From Aureivirga marina (GTDB lineage: Bacteria > Bacteroidota > Bacteroidia > Flavobacteriales > Flavobacteriaceae), in NCBI RefSeq assembly GCF_015767265.1, contig NZ_JADPIB010000001.1, positions 248,001-312,000 on the forward strand: a DNA stretch of 64,000 nucleotides, written 5' to 3'. The first letter of the stretch is position 1. Each line of letters begins with the position of its first letter. Below are positions 43,387 to 55,668 of this stretch, one piece after another. The position numbers and the translations under genes were made by a program. The notes below the pieces were generated by a model that did no database searches, was not told where the DNA came from, and was given only the letters and a program-made list of their open reading frames with translations.

Positions 43387-44316
43387 TTATTTTTTTGGTA
43401 AAAATACTTCAGCAATCATACATCTTGCTCCACCTCCACCATAATATTCAATGGTTTCTAATGGAGAAGCTAAAATTTCACAATGTTTTTCAATTGAATT
43501 AATTTGAGCTTCTGTTAATGAATCTTTTGCTTGTTGACTCATCACCAAATATTTTTTCTCATCATTTCCTTCTACTTGAATTACATTTCCAGCCAAATGA
43601 TGCATTTGTTTTTCAGTAATGGAAATGATTTCTTTTCCAGAATCTTTCAATTGAGAAATCACTAATTTTTTCTCTTTTTTTGAGGTAATAGATTCCAAAC
43701 AAATAATTGAAAATGTATCAGCAACACTCATCATAACATTTGTATGATATATTTCGTGTTTTTCTCCATTATAAGTTTGATACGCATGAAAAATCACAGG
43801 AAGATATCCGAAATCTTCACAAAATTCGATAAATAAATCTTCATCTGTTCTTTGAGAAATACAAGCATATGCAATTTTATTTACTCTATCTAATATAAAA
43901 CTTCCTGTACCTTCTAAGAAAATATCTTCTTCTTCAGCTTCCGAATAATCAATTACATTTTCAACATGAAATCCTTTTTCTTCAAGAATATCTAAAACAT
44001 CTTCTCGTTTTTCTTTTCTTCTATTTTCAGCATACATCGGATAAACTCCAATATCTCCATTTTGGTGAAAAGAAATCCAATTATTAGGAAAAATTGCATC
44101 AGGACTTTCTGAGTTATCTTCTAAAACAATAACTTCAACTCCATGTTTTCTTAATTTAGAAACAAACAAATCAAATTCTTCCTGTGCTTTTGCTAAAATG
44201 GTAGCTGGAAGCACATTTCCTTCATTTTTTTGGAAAAAATTGTTTTTTGCTGTTTCAGCATTCCATCCAAAATAAGATGGACGCACCATCATTATTGTAT
44301 TTGTTGTTTGTTTCAT
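43387..44316 (-). CDS. ctlX: Citrulline/guanidine-group hydrolase, CtlX type
   Basis: The 309-residue protein has the guanidine-group-modifying enzyme fold, with the N-terminal MMVRPSYFGWN and AIFPNNWISFH, EGTGSFILDR, the His region EIYHTNVMM and the C-terminal catalytic cysteine in GGGARCMIAEV. It matches the CtlX group linked to citrulline or arginine breakdown. It is cytoplasmic. It starts 5 bp after the arginase gene and surely shares its transcript, so it should act on arginine-derived compounds. The exact substrate is not proven. Confidence 0.82.
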   Translation of the reverse strand: MKQTTNTIMMVRPSYFGWNAETAKNNFFQKNEGNVLPATILAKAQEEFDLFVSKLRKHGVEVIVLEDNSESPDAIFPNNWISFHQNGDIGVYPMYAENRRKEKREDVLDILEEKGFHVENVIDYSEAEEEDIFLEGTGSFILDRVNKIAYACISQRTDEDLFIEFCEDFGYLPVIFHAYQTYNGEKHEIYHTNVMMSVADTFSIICLESITSKKEKKLVISQLKDSGKEIISITEKQMHHLAGNVIQVEGNDEKKYLVMSQQAKDSLTEAQINSIEKHCEILASPLETIEYYGGGGARCMIAEVFLPKK

Positions 44317-44321
44317 TATTT

Positions 44322-45287
44322 CTATTCTACTAAAACTAATGTTTCTTTTACTTTCTCTGTAATATCATGTAAAACATCAAATGCAGCGTGTGCCATTTTG
44401 TTTTCTGTATCTAAAGTTGGATTCACTTCCACAACTTCAAAACATGCAACTTTATTTGTTTCTACAAATGCAGCAATGATGTCTTTAATTTCAAATTGAT
44501 CAAATCCTCTAGAAACAGGAGTTCCAGTTCCTTTAGAAATGATATCACAATCCATACTATCAACATCAAAAGAAATGTAAATTAAATCACAATCTTTTAA
44601 CCTATCTACAGCTTCCTCTAAACATTTACGGAAACCCCTATAGCGCATTTCTTCAACAGTATAATTCTTAATTCCTAATTTCTCAATGATATAATCTTCT
44701 GGCTCTTCTGTATCACGAACACCGAAATAAACAACATCATCAGCATATACTTTTGGCACAATTCCACCAATGTTTTTCATTGCATCCCATTGCGCAATTG
44801 TATCTGCATTTGGTTCATTGATTTGTCTATCAAAATTATCTTCTGCTAACGCCGCAGCTAAAGGCATTCCATGAACATTTCCTGAAGGAGTCGTAAATGG
44901 AGAATGAATATCTGCATGTGCATCAATCCAAACTACACCAACTTTTTTCTCAGGAAAAGCATTTTTAACTCCACTAATTGTTCCTAAAGCTGAAGAATGA
45001 TCTCCTGATAAAACTAATGGAAACTCTTCTGCTTGTAAACTATCTTTTACTGCATTACTTAATCTTGTACAAACAGAAACAATATTTTTAATTCGCTTTG
45101 CTTTTGGCGTATTTACTTCTTTATAAATTGCTTCATTCTCTGTTTTAATATCAAAGAATTCAAATTGATTAAAGTAGTGATTTTCTTCGTTGATTGCTGC
45201 GATTTCCATTGCATCGATTCCCATATCAGAACCTCTTGTTCCAGCTCCAATATCCGATCGATTTTTAATTATTTTTATATTCTTCAT
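44322..45287 (-). CDS. rocF: Arginase family protein, probable arginase
   Basis: The 321-residue protein shows the ureohydrolase metal motifs: GDHSSALGT, the Mn-binding WIDAHADIHSP, and SFDVDSMD, with EVVEVNPTLD after them. These give a binuclear manganese site that hydrolyses arginine to ornithine and urea. Formimidoylglutamase and agmatinase share the fold, but sequence and context favour arginase. It forms a pair with ctlX. Confidence 0.85.
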   Translation of the reverse strand: MKNIKIIKNRSDIGAGTRGSDMGIDAMEIAAINEENHYFNQFEFFDIKTENEAIYKEVNTPKAKRIKNIVSVCTRLSNAVKDSLQAEEFPLVLSGDHSSALGTISGVKNAFPEKKVGVVWIDAHADIHSPFTTPSGNVHGMPLAAALAEDNFDRQINEPNADTIAQWDAMKNIGGIVPKVYADDVVYFGVRDTEEPEDYIIEKLGIKNYTVEEMRYRGFRKCLEEAVDRLKDCDLIYISFDVDSMDCDIISKGTGTPVSRGFDQFEIKDIIAAFVETNKVACFEVVEVNPTLDTENKMAHAAFDVLHDITEKVKETLVLVE

Positions 45288-45343
45288 TTCTATTTCTATG
45301 TAATTTCTTGTATTTGCAAAAGTACGACGATTTTAAATACAAA

Positions 45344-45375
45344 AAAAGCCCCATATAACAACATATGAGGCTTTT
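45344..45375 (-). terminator. Terminator after gltA
   Basis: AAAAGCC and CATAT at 45344-45356 pair with ATATG and GGCTTTT at 45363-45375, with one mismatch and a 6-base loop. It lies 23 bp past the gltA stop on the minus strand, with a T-run after it. Confidence 0.75.
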
Positions 45376-45398
45376 AAGCTTTTATTCAGGAAATGATA

Positions 45399-46688
45399 TT
45401 ATCTATCTTCCATTTTTTTAAACTCTCTAAGATTTTCTCCAGTATAAATTTGTCTTGGTCTACCGATTGGCTCTCCGTTAAGACGCATTTCTCTCCATTG
45501 AGCAATCCATCCTGGTAAACGTCCAATAGCAAACATTACTGTAAACATTTCTGTTGGTATACCTAAAGCTTTATAAATAATTCCAGAGTAGAAATCTACG
45601 TTTGGATATAATTTACGAGCTTTGAAATATTCATCATTTAATGCTACTTCTTCTAATTTCTTAGCGATATCTAAGATAGGATCTTCGATTCCTAATTCTT
45701 GTAATACCTCATCAGCAGCTTTCTTGATGATTCTTGCACGTGGATCGAAGTTTTTATAAACTCTGTGTCCGAATCCCATTAAACGGAAAGGATCATTTTT
45801 ATCCTTAGCTTTTGCTACGAATTTATCAACATCTCCTCCGTCAGCTTGAATCTGTTCTAACATTTCAATTACAGCTTGGTTAGCTCCTCCATGAAGTGGT
45901 CCCCATAAAGCAGAAACTCCAGCAGAAATTGAAGCGAATAACCCTGCATGTGCAGAACCAACGATTCTTACTGTAGATGTAGAACAGTTTTGTTCGTGAT
46001 CAGCGTGTAAGATTAATAATTTATCTAATGCCTTTGCAACTGTTGGATTAATTACATATTCCTCGGTTGGCTTTTTAAACATCAATTGCATTAAATTTTC
46101 GATAAATCCTAAAGAGTTGTCAGAGTAATTTAAAGGATAACCTTGATTTTTACGGTGTGCCCAAGAAGCTAATACAGGGAATTTACTTAACAATTTAACG
46201 ATTGCTTTGTACATATCCTCCTCAGAATCTACGTTTACAGATTTTGGATTAAAAGCTGTAAGTGCAGAAGTTAATGAAGAAACAATACCCATTGGGTGTG
46301 CTTTTCTAGGGAAACCATCTAAGATGCTTTTCATTTCTTCATTTACAAGAGATTGCTTCTTTATGTCACTATCAAATTTAGATAATTGAGCAGCTGTTGG
46401 TAAATCTCCGAAGATTAACAAATACATCACTTCTAAGAAAGTAGATTTTTCAGCAACATCTTCGATTGAGTATCCTCTATAACGTAAAATACCTTTTTCT
46501 CCATCCAAAAATGTAATCTTACTAAAACAAGATCCTGTGTTTTTATAACCTGGATCAATAGTAATCACATTTCCTTCAGTTGTACCTCTCAAAGCTTTAA
46601 TATCAATGGCAAGCTCGTTTTCACTTCCTCTTACAACTGGAAATTCATACACCTTACCATCTATTTCTAATTTTGCTATATCTGACAT
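45399..46688 (-). CDS. gltA: Citrate synthase
   Basis: The 429-residue protein is a hexameric-type citrate synthase, with an N-terminal beta-rich extension (TTEGNVITIDPGYKNTGSC). Catalytic histidines lie in LILHADHEQNCSTSTVR and in ALWGPLHGGANQAV, and the catalytic aspartate lies in NVDFYSGI. It condenses acetyl-CoA with oxaloacetate at the entry of the TCA cycle. It lies downstream of eno after a 240-bp gap that holds an 18-bp inverted repeat. Confidence 0.98.
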   Translation of the reverse strand: MSDIAKLEIDGKVYEFPVVRGSENELAIDIKALRGTTEGNVITIDPGYKNTGSCFSKITFLDGEKGILRYRGYSIEDVAEKSTFLEVMYLLIFGDLPTAAQLSKFDSDIKKQSLVNEEMKSILDGFPRKAHPMGIVSSLTSALTAFNPKSVNVDSEEDMYKAIVKLLSKFPVLASWAHRKNQGYPLNYSDNSLGFIENLMQLMFKKPTEEYVINPTVAKALDKLLILHADHEQNCSTSTVRIVGSAHAGLFASISAGVSALWGPLHGGANQAVIEMLEQIQADGGDVDKFVAKAKDKNDPFRLMGFGHRVYKNFDPRARIIKKAADEVLQELGIEDPILDIAKKLEEVALNDEYFKARKLYPNVDFYSGIIYKALGIPTEMFTVMFAIGRLPGWIAQWREMRLNGEPIGRPRQIYTGENLREFKKMEDR

Positions 46689-46804
46689 AATTTATCTTAA
46701 TTTAAACTTTATTCTTTACGATGCACGAAAATACGATTTTTAATTGGCATTTCTATAATAATTATTCAAAAAAAACCATTAAAATCTTTAGGGTTTAACA
46801 AACG

Positions 46805-46899
46805 AAATCACTTAATGTTATCCGTTGTATAGCTTTTGAAACAATTAATTGAATAATAGTTAAAAAATTTACAACTGAATTGATAACATTAAGTGATTT
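46805..46899. repeat. 18-bp perfect inverted repeat between eno and gltA
   Basis: AAATCACTTAATGTTATC at 46805-46822 and its exact reverse complement at 46882-46899 enclose 59 bp. The arms are identical over all 18 bases. No T-run follows on either side. It could be a small mobile palindromic element or an RNA structure in the eno 3' or gltA 5' region. Confidence 0.75.
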
Positions 46900-46928
46900 A
46901 GTATCAATTATTTTATGTTTTTTAAAGC

Positions 46929-49336
<2,408 letters not shown>

Positions 49337-49372
49337 TTTTTAAAATGGATTTTGAAATGTTCAAATATAAAA

Positions 49373-49404
49373 AAAAGGATAAGCTTAAAATCGCTTATCC
49401 TTTT
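49373..49404 (-). terminator. Terminator at the end of the S10-spc-alpha cluster
   Basis: AAAAGGATAAGC at 49373-49384 and GCTTATCCTTTT at 49393-49404 pair perfectly over 12 bp with an 8-base loop, 21 bp past the rplQ stop. On the minus strand a T-run follows, so the ribosomal transcript ends before carA. Confidence 0.88.
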
Positions 49405-49425
49405 AATTTTATCAATGTATTAACA

Positions 49426-49908
49426 TTAATTTTCTTCTTTAGTTTCTTCAACTTCAGTTGCAGGTGCTTCAGTCGCAGCAGAAGCAGAAGATTTAGTTCT
49501 ACTTCTACGAGTAGTTTTCTTCTTCTTCTTACCATTAGGGTTGTAGATTTCGTTGTAATCAACGAATTCAATCATTGCCATTGGAGCATTATCTCCTTGA
49601 CGATTTCCTAATTTGATGATACGTAAGTATCCTCCTGGACGATCTGCAATTTTTACTGAAATTTCTTTGAATAATTCAGTAACTGCATATTTATTTCTTA
49701 AGTAACTAAATACAACTCTTCTGTTGTGTGTAGTGTCCTCTTTAGATTTTGTAACTAAAGGCTCAATAAACTGACGTAAAGCTTTTGCTTTAGCAACAGT
49801 AGTATTGATACGCTTGTGCTCGATTAAAGAACAAGCCATATTTGCTAACATCGCTTTTCTATGCGCTGTCTTTCTTCCTAAGTGGTTGAATTTTTTTCCG
49901 TGTCTCAT
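49426..49908 (-). CDS. rplQ: 50S ribosomal protein L17 (bL17)
   Basis: The 160-residue protein has the L17 core ([20 protein letters not shown]) in residues 2 to about 120. An extra tail follows, first basic ([13 protein letters not shown]), then Ala/Glu-rich. Such tails are common in Bacteroidota L17. It is the last gene of the alpha segment. Confidence 0.97.
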   Translation of the reverse strand: MRHGKKFNHLGRKTAHRKAMLANMACSLIEHKRINTTVAKAKALRQFIEPLVTKSKEDTTHNRRVVFSYLRNKYAVTELFKEISVKIADRPGGYLRIIKLGNRQGDNAPMAMIEFVDYNEIYNPNGKKKKKTTRRSRTKSSASAATEAPATEVEETKEEN

Positions 49909-49932
49909 CGTTATTCTTACTTGGGTTCAGAA

Positions 49933-50925
49933 TTAATCCTTATCTAATTTATACTTGCTTAAATCCATACCGAAGTGTAAACCTTTATTATGTACTAACT
50001 CATCAAGTTCTGTTAAAGATTTCTTTCCAAAATTACGGAATTTCATTAAGTCATTTTTATTGAATGAAACTAAATCACCTAAAGTTTCAACTTCAGCTGC
50101 TTTCAAACAATTCAGTGCTCTTACAGACAAGTCCATATCCACTAATTTTGTTTTCAATAACTGTCTCATGTGAAGAGATTCTTCATCATAAGTTTCAGTT
50201 TGAGCAATTTCATCAGCTTCCAATGTAATTCTCTCATCTGAGAATAACATGAAATGATGAATCAATATCTTAGCTGCTTCAGTTAAAGCATCTTTAGGAC
50301 TAATAGATCCATCAGTAATAATATCAAAAACCAGCTTTTCGTAATCTGTTTTTTGTTCTACACGATAGTTTTCAATCGCATATTTAACATTTTTAATCGG
50401 AGTAAATATCGAATCTGTAAAAATAGTACCAATTGGTGCTCCAGATTTTTTATTTTCTTCCGATGGAACAAATCCTCTACCTTTTTCAATGGTAATTTCC
50501 ATATCAATCTTCACGGATTTTTCCATGTTACAGATTACTAGGTCAGGATTTAATACTTGGAATCCAGAAATAAATTTTTGGAAGTCTCCAGCAGTAAGTT
50601 GGTCTTGACCCGTTACAGAAATAGTAACTGTTTCTCTATCAGAATCTTCAATTTGCTTCTTAAAACGTACTTGTTTTAAATTTAAGATGATTTCGGTAAC
50701 ATCCTCAACCACACCTTTAATTGTAGAAAATTCATGTTCTACAGATTCCATACGTACTGAAGTAATTGCAAAACCTTCTAAAGAAGACAATAATACTCTT
50801 CTTAGTGCGTTACCTACCGTTAATCCGAAACCAGGCTCTAACGGTCTGAATTCAAATCTACCTTCAAAGTCGGTAGAGTTTATCATGATAACTTTATCGG
50901 GCTTTTGAAAATTTAAAATTGCCAT
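49933..50925 (-). CDS. rpoA: DNA-directed RNA polymerase subunit alpha
   Basis: The 330-residue subunit starts polymerase assembly. The N-terminal domain has [28 protein letters not shown], in two conserved blocks at about residues 25-52. The C-terminal domain, which contacts UP elements and activators, has [25 protein letters not shown] in shortened form at about residues 262-290, and KSLTELDE. It lies between rpsD and rplQ. Confidence 0.99.
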   Translation of the reverse strand: MAILNFQKPDKVIMINSTDFEGRFEFRPLEPGFGLTVGNALRRVLLSSLEGFAITSVRMESVEHEFSTIKGVVEDVTEIILNLKQVRFKKQIEDSDRETVTISVTGQDQLTAGDFQKFISGFQVLNPDLVICNMEKSVKIDMEITIEKGRGFVPSEENKKSGAPIGTIFTDSIFTPIKNVKYAIENYRVEQKTDYEKLVFDIITDGSISPKDALTEAAKILIHHFMLFSDERITLEADEIAQTETYDEESLHMRQLLKTKLVDMDLSVRALNCLKAAEVETLGDLVSFNKNDLMKFRNFGKKSLTELDELVHNKGLHFGMDLSKYKLDKD

Positions 50926-50945
50926 AGTTGGACTGGTCTTTAAAA

Positions 50946-51551
50946 TTATTTAGAGTATAACTCTACTATTAATTGTTCTTTAATATTCTCTGGAATTTGT
51001 AGTCTTTCAGGTACAGATACAAAAGTACCTTCAATTTTCTCAGAGTTCCAAGTAAGCCATTCGTATGATTCACTTCTATTAGCTAAAGAATTTTCAATTG
51101 CTTCTAAAGATTTAGATTTTTCTCTAACAGCAACAACATCTCCAGCTTTTAATCTATAAGATGGAATGTTTACTAACTCTCCATTTACAGTAATATGTCT
51201 ATGAGATACTAATTGACGTGCAGCTCTACGAGAAGGAGCAATTCCTAAACGGAAAACTACATTGTCTAAACGAGATTCACATAATTGAAGTAAGATTTCA
51301 CCAGTAATTCCTTTACTTCTTGATGCTTTATCAAAAAGGTTACGGAATTGACGCTCTAAGATACCGTAAGTATATTTAGCTTTTTGTTTTTCTTGTAACT
51401 GAATTGCATACTCAGATTTTTTAGCTCTACGCTTTGCAACCCCGTGTTGTCCTGGAGGGAAATTTCTTTTTTCAAAAGATTTATCATCTCCAAAAATTGC
51501 TTCACCAAATTTACGAGCAATCTTAGTTTTTGGTCCTGTATATCTTGCCAT
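50946..51551 (-). CDS. rpsD: 30S ribosomal protein S4 (uS4)
   Basis: The 201-residue assembly protein carries the S4 RNA-binding domain ([28 protein letters not shown]) at about residues 90-117. The zinc-type cysteines are absent. In many bacteria S4 represses its operon. The 91-bp leader holds a folded structure (51570-51620). Confidence 0.98.
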   Translation of the reverse strand: MARYTGPKTKIARKFGEAIFGDDKSFEKRNFPPGQHGVAKRRAKKSEYAIQLQEKQKAKYTYGILERQFRNLFDKASRSKGITGEILLQLCESRLDNVVFRLGIAPSRRAARQLVSHRHITVNGELVNIPSYRLKAGDVVAVREKSKSLEAIENSLANRSESYEWLTWNSEKIEGTFVSVPERLQIPENIKEQLIVELYSK

Positions 51552-51569
51552 TTCTTATTGTTTTAAAAT

Positions 51570-51620
51570 AAATAGGAATTATGAATTAAGGCATTTCCTT
51601 CGATAATTTCAATCCTATTT
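51570..51620 (-). promoter_or_regulatory. Structured rpsD leader (candidate S4 site)
   Basis: AAATAGGAATT at 51570-51580 pairs with AATCCTATTT at 51611-51620 with one bulge. Inside, AAGG (51588-51591) pairs with CCTT (51597-51600), flanked by GAATT/AATTTC. The fold covers most of the 91-bp rpsK-rpsD gap, one of the two widest gaps in the cluster. A regulatory role is inferred. Confidence 0.45.
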
Positions 51621-51642
51621 TTAAAAATTAATTAAATATAAA

Positions 51643-52026
51643 TTAAACTCTTCTTCTCTTTGGAGGTCTACATCCATTGTGTGGTAATGGAGTAACATCA
51701 ATAATTTCAGTTACTTCGATTCCTGCATTGTGGATAGATCTAATAGCAGACTCTCTTCCGTTTCCAGGTCCTTTAACGTAAACTTTTACTTTTCTTAAAC
51801 CTGCTTCAAGAGCAACTGCAGCACAATCTTCAGCAGCTGTTTGTGCAGCATAAGGAGTATTCTTTTTAGAACCTCTGAATCCCATCTTACCAGCAGTTGA
51901 CCATGAAATTACATCTCCTTTCTTATTCGTTAAAGAAATAATGATATTATTAAAAGAAGCTGTAATGTGTGCCTCACCAATTGCTTCAACAACAACTTTA
52001 CGTTTTTTCGAATTTGATTTTGCCAT
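51643..52026 (-). CDS. rpsK: 30S ribosomal protein S11 (uS11)
   Basis: The 127-residue platform protein contains [20 protein letters not shown] and the signature [16 protein letters not shown], and ends in [15 protein letters not shown]. It lies 12 bp after rpsM. Confidence 0.98.
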   Translation of the reverse strand: MAKSNSKKRKVVVEAIGEAHITASFNNIIISLTNKKGDVISWSTAGKMGFRGSKKNTPYAAQTAAEDCAAVALEAGLRKVKVYVKGPGNGRESAIRSIHNAGIEVTEIIDVTPLPHNGCRPPKRRRV

Positions 52027-52038
52027 AATTCCTAGTTA

Positions 52039-52413
52039 TTATTTAGTTGCTTTCTTTTTGTTAGCCACTGTTTTTCTCTTACCTTTTCTAGTTCTAGAAT
52101 TGTTCTTAGTTCTTTGTCCTCTTAAAGGTAAACCATTTCTGTGACGAATTCCTCTGTTACACCCGATGTCCATTAAACGTTTGATGTTTAACTGAATCTC
52201 AGAACGTAACTCTCCTTCTAAAGTATATTCTCCAACTTGCTCTCTGATGCGTGCAATCTCGTCATCATTCCAGTCTTGAACTTTCGTGTTTTCGTCTACT
52301 TTTGCAGTTTCTAAAATTTCTTTAGCTCTGCTGCTACCAATTCCAAAAATATAGGTTAGAGCAATAACTCCTCTTTTATTCTTTGGTATATCAATTCCTG
52401 CTATTCTTGCCAT
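52039..52413 (-). CDS. rpsM: 30S ribosomal protein S13 (uS13)
   Basis: The 124-residue head protein contacts the P-site tRNA and the inter-subunit bridge. It starts [15 protein letters not shown] and carries the signature [20 protein letters not shown]. It starts 2 bp after the rpmJ stop codon. Confidence 0.98.
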   Translation of the reverse strand: MARIAGIDIPKNKRGVIALTYIFGIGSSRAKEILETAKVDENTKVQDWNDDEIARIREQVGEYTLEGELRSEIQLNIKRLMDIGCNRGIRHRNGLPLRGQRTKNNSRTRKGKRKTVANKKKATK

Positions 52414-52415
52414 AA

Positions 52416-52532
52416 CTATCCTTGTCTTTGTTTAAATCTAGGATTCTTTTTATTGATTACATATAATCTGCCTTTTCTACGCACAATCTTGCACTCGGCA
52501 CTTCTTTTCTTTAATGATGCTCTTACTTTCAT
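52416..52532 (-). CDS. rpmJ: 50S ribosomal protein L36 (bL36)
   Basis: This 38-codon gene encodes [20 protein letters not shown] and then [18 protein letters not shown], a clear bL36. Only one of the zinc-binding Cys/His residues of classical bL36 remains, so it is the zinc-free form. It fills the gap between infA (10 bp) and rpsM (2 bp), the usual place. It is easily missed because of its length. Confidence 0.96.
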   Translation of the reverse strand: MKVRASLKKRSAECKIVRRKGRLYVINKKNPRFKQRQG

Positions 52533-52542
52533 CGTTTAATCT

Positions 52543-52758
52543 TTAGTATCTATAAGTAATTCTTGCTTTTGTAAGGTCATAAGGGCTCATTTCCAATTTT
52601 ACCTTGTCTCCAGGTAATAATTTAATATAATGCATACGCATTTTCCCTGAAATATGAGCTGTAACTATGTGTCCATTTTCTAACTCAACACGGAACATTG
52701 CGTTTGACAATGCTTCCGTGATTGTTCCATCTTGCTGTATTGCTGCTTGTTTAGCCAT
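52543..52758 (-). CDS. infA: Translation initiation factor IF-1
   Basis: The 71-residue OB-fold protein has [20 protein letters not shown] and [16 protein letters not shown], which block the A site during initiation. Its ATG shares one base with the secY stop codon, so translation is probably coupled. Confidence 0.98.
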   Translation of the reverse strand: MAKQAAIQQDGTITEALSNAMFRVELENGHIVTAHISGKMRMHYIKLLPGDKVKLEMSPYDLTKARITYRY

Positions 52759-54095
52759 TATGCTACTGATTTTCTTTTGCTTCCTGTCTTCATTAATCCA
52801 TCATAGTGACGGTTTAATAAATGAGAATTAATTTGTTGAATAGTATCTATTGCAACTCCAACCATAATGATTAGAGAAGTTCCACCATAAAAAATAGCCC
52901 AAGATTGTTGGATTCCAAACTTCACTACAATCGCAGGTAAGATTGCTAATAATGCCAAGAATAATGATCCTGGTAAAGTTATCTTAGATAAGATAGAATC
53001 TAACATATTCGCAGTTTCTTCTCCTGGACGTACACCTGGAATAAATCCATTGCTTCTCTTTAAATCTTCTGCCATTTTGTTTGTTTGGATAGTAATTGCA
53101 GTATAAAAATAACTAAATATAATTATTAATAAAGCAAATACCAAATTATACCCTAGTCCATTTATGTCACTAAAACTAGCAGCAATAGATTTCACTGATT
53201 CATTTGAAGCTGAATTAGCAATTGCACCAGGAACAAACATAATTGCTTGTGCAAAAATGATTGGCATTACACCTGCCGAATTTAATTTTAATGGAATGTA
53301 TTCTCTAGCTCCTGCAACATCTTTTACGTTTCCAGCGATAGTCTTACGAGCATACTGAACACCAATTTTACGAACTGCAGTTACTAATAAAATACATGCT
53401 AAAATTACAGCAAACCAAACAACTACTTCAATTAAGATCATTATTGCACCTCCATTTGATTCCGCAATTCTAGAAGTAAATTCTTGAACGAAAGCACCTG
53501 GAAAACGTGCAATAATTCCGATCATAATTAAAAGTGAAATACCGTTTCCAATACCTTTATCTGTAATTTTTTCTCCAAGCCACATTGCGAAAATAGTACC
53601 TGAAGTTAACAGTACCATTGACGAAATCCAAAACATTCCTCCACTCAAATACATTGCTGACTCAGGTATTAGACTACTTAAATTTGTAATATAAGCAGGA
53701 CCTTGCACTGCTGTGATTCCAATTGTTAACCAACGTGTAATTTGATTAATCTTCTTTCGACCACTTTCTCCATCTTTTTGAAGTTTCTGTAAATAAGGAA
53801 CAGCAATCCCCATTAATTGAACAACAATAGATGCAGAAATATATGGCATAATTCCTAATGCCATTACTGATGCTTGTGCAAAAGCTCCACCAGTAAACAT
53901 ATTTAATATATCTAGAAGTCCTCCTTCTCCAGCTTGATTTTTTAATGCTTCTTGTGCAGCATTAACATCAATTCCTGGTAAAGAAACTTGAGCGGCAAAA
54001 CGGTAAACTACCATGAAACCGAGTGTAAGAAGAATCTTATTTTTAAGTTCTTCTATCTTTGAAATGTCTTTTATGGCTTGAATAAATTTTTTCAT
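52758..54095 (-). CDS. secY: Preprotein translocase subunit SecY
   Basis: The 445-residue channel protein has ten membrane segments. The signatures [24 protein letters not shown] and [17 protein letters not shown] are present. It forms the SecYE channel in the inner membrane together with the secE product. It lies between rplO and infA. Confidence 0.98.
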   Translation of the reverse strand: MKKFIQAIKDISKIEELKNKILLTLGFMVVYRFAAQVSLPGIDVNAAQEALKNQAGEGGLLDILNMFTGGAFAQASVMALGIMPYISASIVVQLMGIAVPYLQKLQKDGESGRKKINQITRWLTIGITAVQGPAYITNLSSLIPESAMYLSGGMFWISSMVLLTSGTIFAMWLGEKITDKGIGNGISLLIMIGIIARFPGAFVQEFTSRIAESNGGAIMILIEVVVWFAVILACILLVTAVRKIGVQYARKTIAGNVKDVAGAREYIPLKLNSAGVMPIIFAQAIMFVPGAIANSASNESVKSIAASFSDINGLGYNLVFALLIIIFSYFYTAITIQTNKMAEDLKRSNGFIPGVRPGEETANMLDSILSKITLPGSLFLALLAILPAIVVKFGIQQSWAIFYGGTSLIIMVGVAIDTIQQINSHLLNRHYDGLMKTGSKRKSVA

Positions 54096-54107
54096 TTAAG
54101 GTATTTC

Positions 54108-54560
54108 TTATAAAGTAATTACTTCTCCTCCCGCAGCTTCAACAGCAGCTTTTGCAGTTGCAGTGAATTTGTGAGCTGAGATTTTTAATTTTGCTTTTAA
54201 CTCTCCTCTACCTAATATTTTTACTAGATCATTCTTACGAGCTAATCTGTTTGCAACGATTACTTCCATATCTAAAGTATCAGTAATTCTTCCTTGCTCA
54301 ACTAGCTCTTGAATTCTATCTAAGTTAATACCAACGTATTCTTTACGGTTGATATTTTTAAATCCAAACTTAGGTACACGTCTTTGAAGTGGCATTTGAC
54401 CTCCTTCGAATCCGATTTTACGAGAATATCCTGAACGAGATTTAGCTCCTTTGTGTCCTCTTGTAGCTGTACCACCTTTTCCAGAACCTTCACCTCTACC
54501 TACTCTCTTTCCTTTTCTGATTACAGAACCTTCTGCAGGTTTTAAGTTGTTTAAAATCAT
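54108..54560 (-). CDS. rplO: 50S ribosomal protein L15 (uL15)
   Basis: The 150-residue protein starts MILNNLKPAEGS and has the glycine-rich RNA-binding stretch GRGEGSGKGGTATRGHKGAK plus GFEGGQMPLQRRVPKFGF. It starts 15 bp after rpmD. Confidence 0.98.
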   Translation of the reverse strand: MILNNLKPAEGSVIRKGKRVGRGEGSGKGGTATRGHKGAKSRSGYSRKIGFEGGQMPLQRRVPKFGFKNINRKEYVGINLDRIQELVEQGRITDTLDMEVIVANRLARKNDLVKILGRGELKAKLKISAHKFTATAKAAVEAAGGEVITL

Positions 54561-54575
54561 AACGTTTCAGATTTC

Positions 54576-54758
54576 TTATTTAACTTCTTCAACAGAAATT
54601 AAGTGTTTAACTTTGTTTACCATTCCAAGGATAGCAGGTGTAGCATCATGCTCTACTACTTGGTTCATCTTACGTAATCCCAAAGCCTCTAAAGTTCTTT
54701 TTTGATCTTGAGGACGGTTGATTTCGCTTCTAACTTTTGTTACTCTAATCTTTGCCAT
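54576..54758 (-). CDS. rpmD: 50S ribosomal protein L30 (uL30)
   Basis: The 60-residue protein has the L30 core (IRVTKVRSEINRPQDQKRTL, GLRKMNQVVEHDATPAILGM). It lies between rpsE and rplO, the conserved order. Confidence 0.96.
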   Translation of the reverse strand: MAKIRVTKVRSEINRPQDQKRTLEALGLRKMNQVVEHDATPAILGMVNKVKHLISVEEVK

Positions 54759-54770
54759 TATTCCTTGTTA

Positions 54771-55295
54771 TTATCCGTTAAAAACTTTTGATAAAGAAAT
54801 TCCTCTTTGCTTAGCGATAACTTCAGCACTACGTAATTGTAATAATGCATCAAAAGTTGCCTTAACAACATTATGTGCATTTGAAGATCCTTGAGATTTA
54901 GATAATACATCATGAACCCCAACTGACTCAAGTACAGCACGTACAGCTCCTCCGGCGATTACTCCTGTACCGTGAGATGCTGGTTGTAAATATACTCTTG
55001 CTCCTCCAAATTTACCTTTTTGTTCGTGTGGTAAAGTGTGATTAATGATAGGAATTCTAACTAAATTCTTCTTTGCATCTTCTATAGCTTTAGCGATAGC
55101 AGAAGCAACGTCTTTAGATTTTCCTAAACCATGTCCTACAACACCGTTTCCGTCACCTACAACAACAATAGCAGAGAAACCAAATGTTCTACCTCCTTTT
55201 GTTACTTTAGTTACTCTGTTAACACCTACTAAGTGATCTTGTAATTCTAAACCACTTGGCTTAACTCGTTCTACGTTTTTATATTTTTGAAACAT
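54771..55295 (-). CDS. rpsE: 30S ribosomal protein S5 (uS5)
   Basis: The 174-residue accuracy protein has the S5 double-strand-RNA-binding domain ([20 protein letters not shown]) and the core [20 protein letters not shown]. It follows rplR by 8 bp. Confidence 0.98.
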   Translation of the reverse strand: MFQKYKNVERVKPSGLELQDHLVGVNRVTKVTKGGRTFGFSAIVVVGDGNGVVGHGLGKSKDVASAIAKAIEDAKKNLVRIPIINHTLPHEQKGKFGGARVYLQPASHGTGVIAGGAVRAVLESVGVHDVLSKSQGSSNAHNVVKATFDALLQLRSAEVIAKQRGISLSKVFNG

Positions 55296-55303
55296 AATCT
55301 TTG

Positions 55304-55657
55304 TTAAAATTTTAATCCTGCTTCTCTTGCAGCTTCAGCTAGAGCTTTAACTCTACCATGATACAAATATCCATTTCTATCGAATGCACAAGTTTCAATT
55401 CCTGCTTTGATTGCACTTTCAGCAACTGCTTTACCAACTAAGGCAGCAATTTCTGATTTTGAACCTTCAGCAGCTAGTGCTTTATCTCTTGATGAAACAG
55501 AAACTAAAGTTGTCCCTGTTAAATCATCGATTAATTGAGCATAAATTTCTTTATTACTTCTGAATACAGATAACCTAGGTTTTTGGCTAGTTCCAGAAAC
55601 AATCTTTCTAATTCTACGCTTAATTCTTTGTCTTCTTTCAAGCTTTGATAATGCCAT
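55304..55657 (-). CDS. rplR: 50S ribosomal protein L18 (uL18)
   Basis: The 117-residue 5S rRNA-binding protein has [20 protein letters not shown] and the C-terminal [20 protein letters not shown]. It lies between rplF and rpsE. Confidence 0.98.
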   Translation of the reverse strand: MALSKLERRQRIKRRIRKIVSGTSQKPRLSVFRSNKEIYAQLIDDLTGTTLVSVSSRDKALAAEGSKSEIAALVGKAVAESAIKAGIETCAFDRNGYLYHGRVKALAEAAREAGLKF

Positions 55658-55668
55658 AATACTACTAA

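Noticed and set aside
54758-54940. 60-codon minus-strand frame overlapping rpsE
   Set aside because: It is a frame-shifted shadow of rpsE; the rpsE reading is unambiguous.
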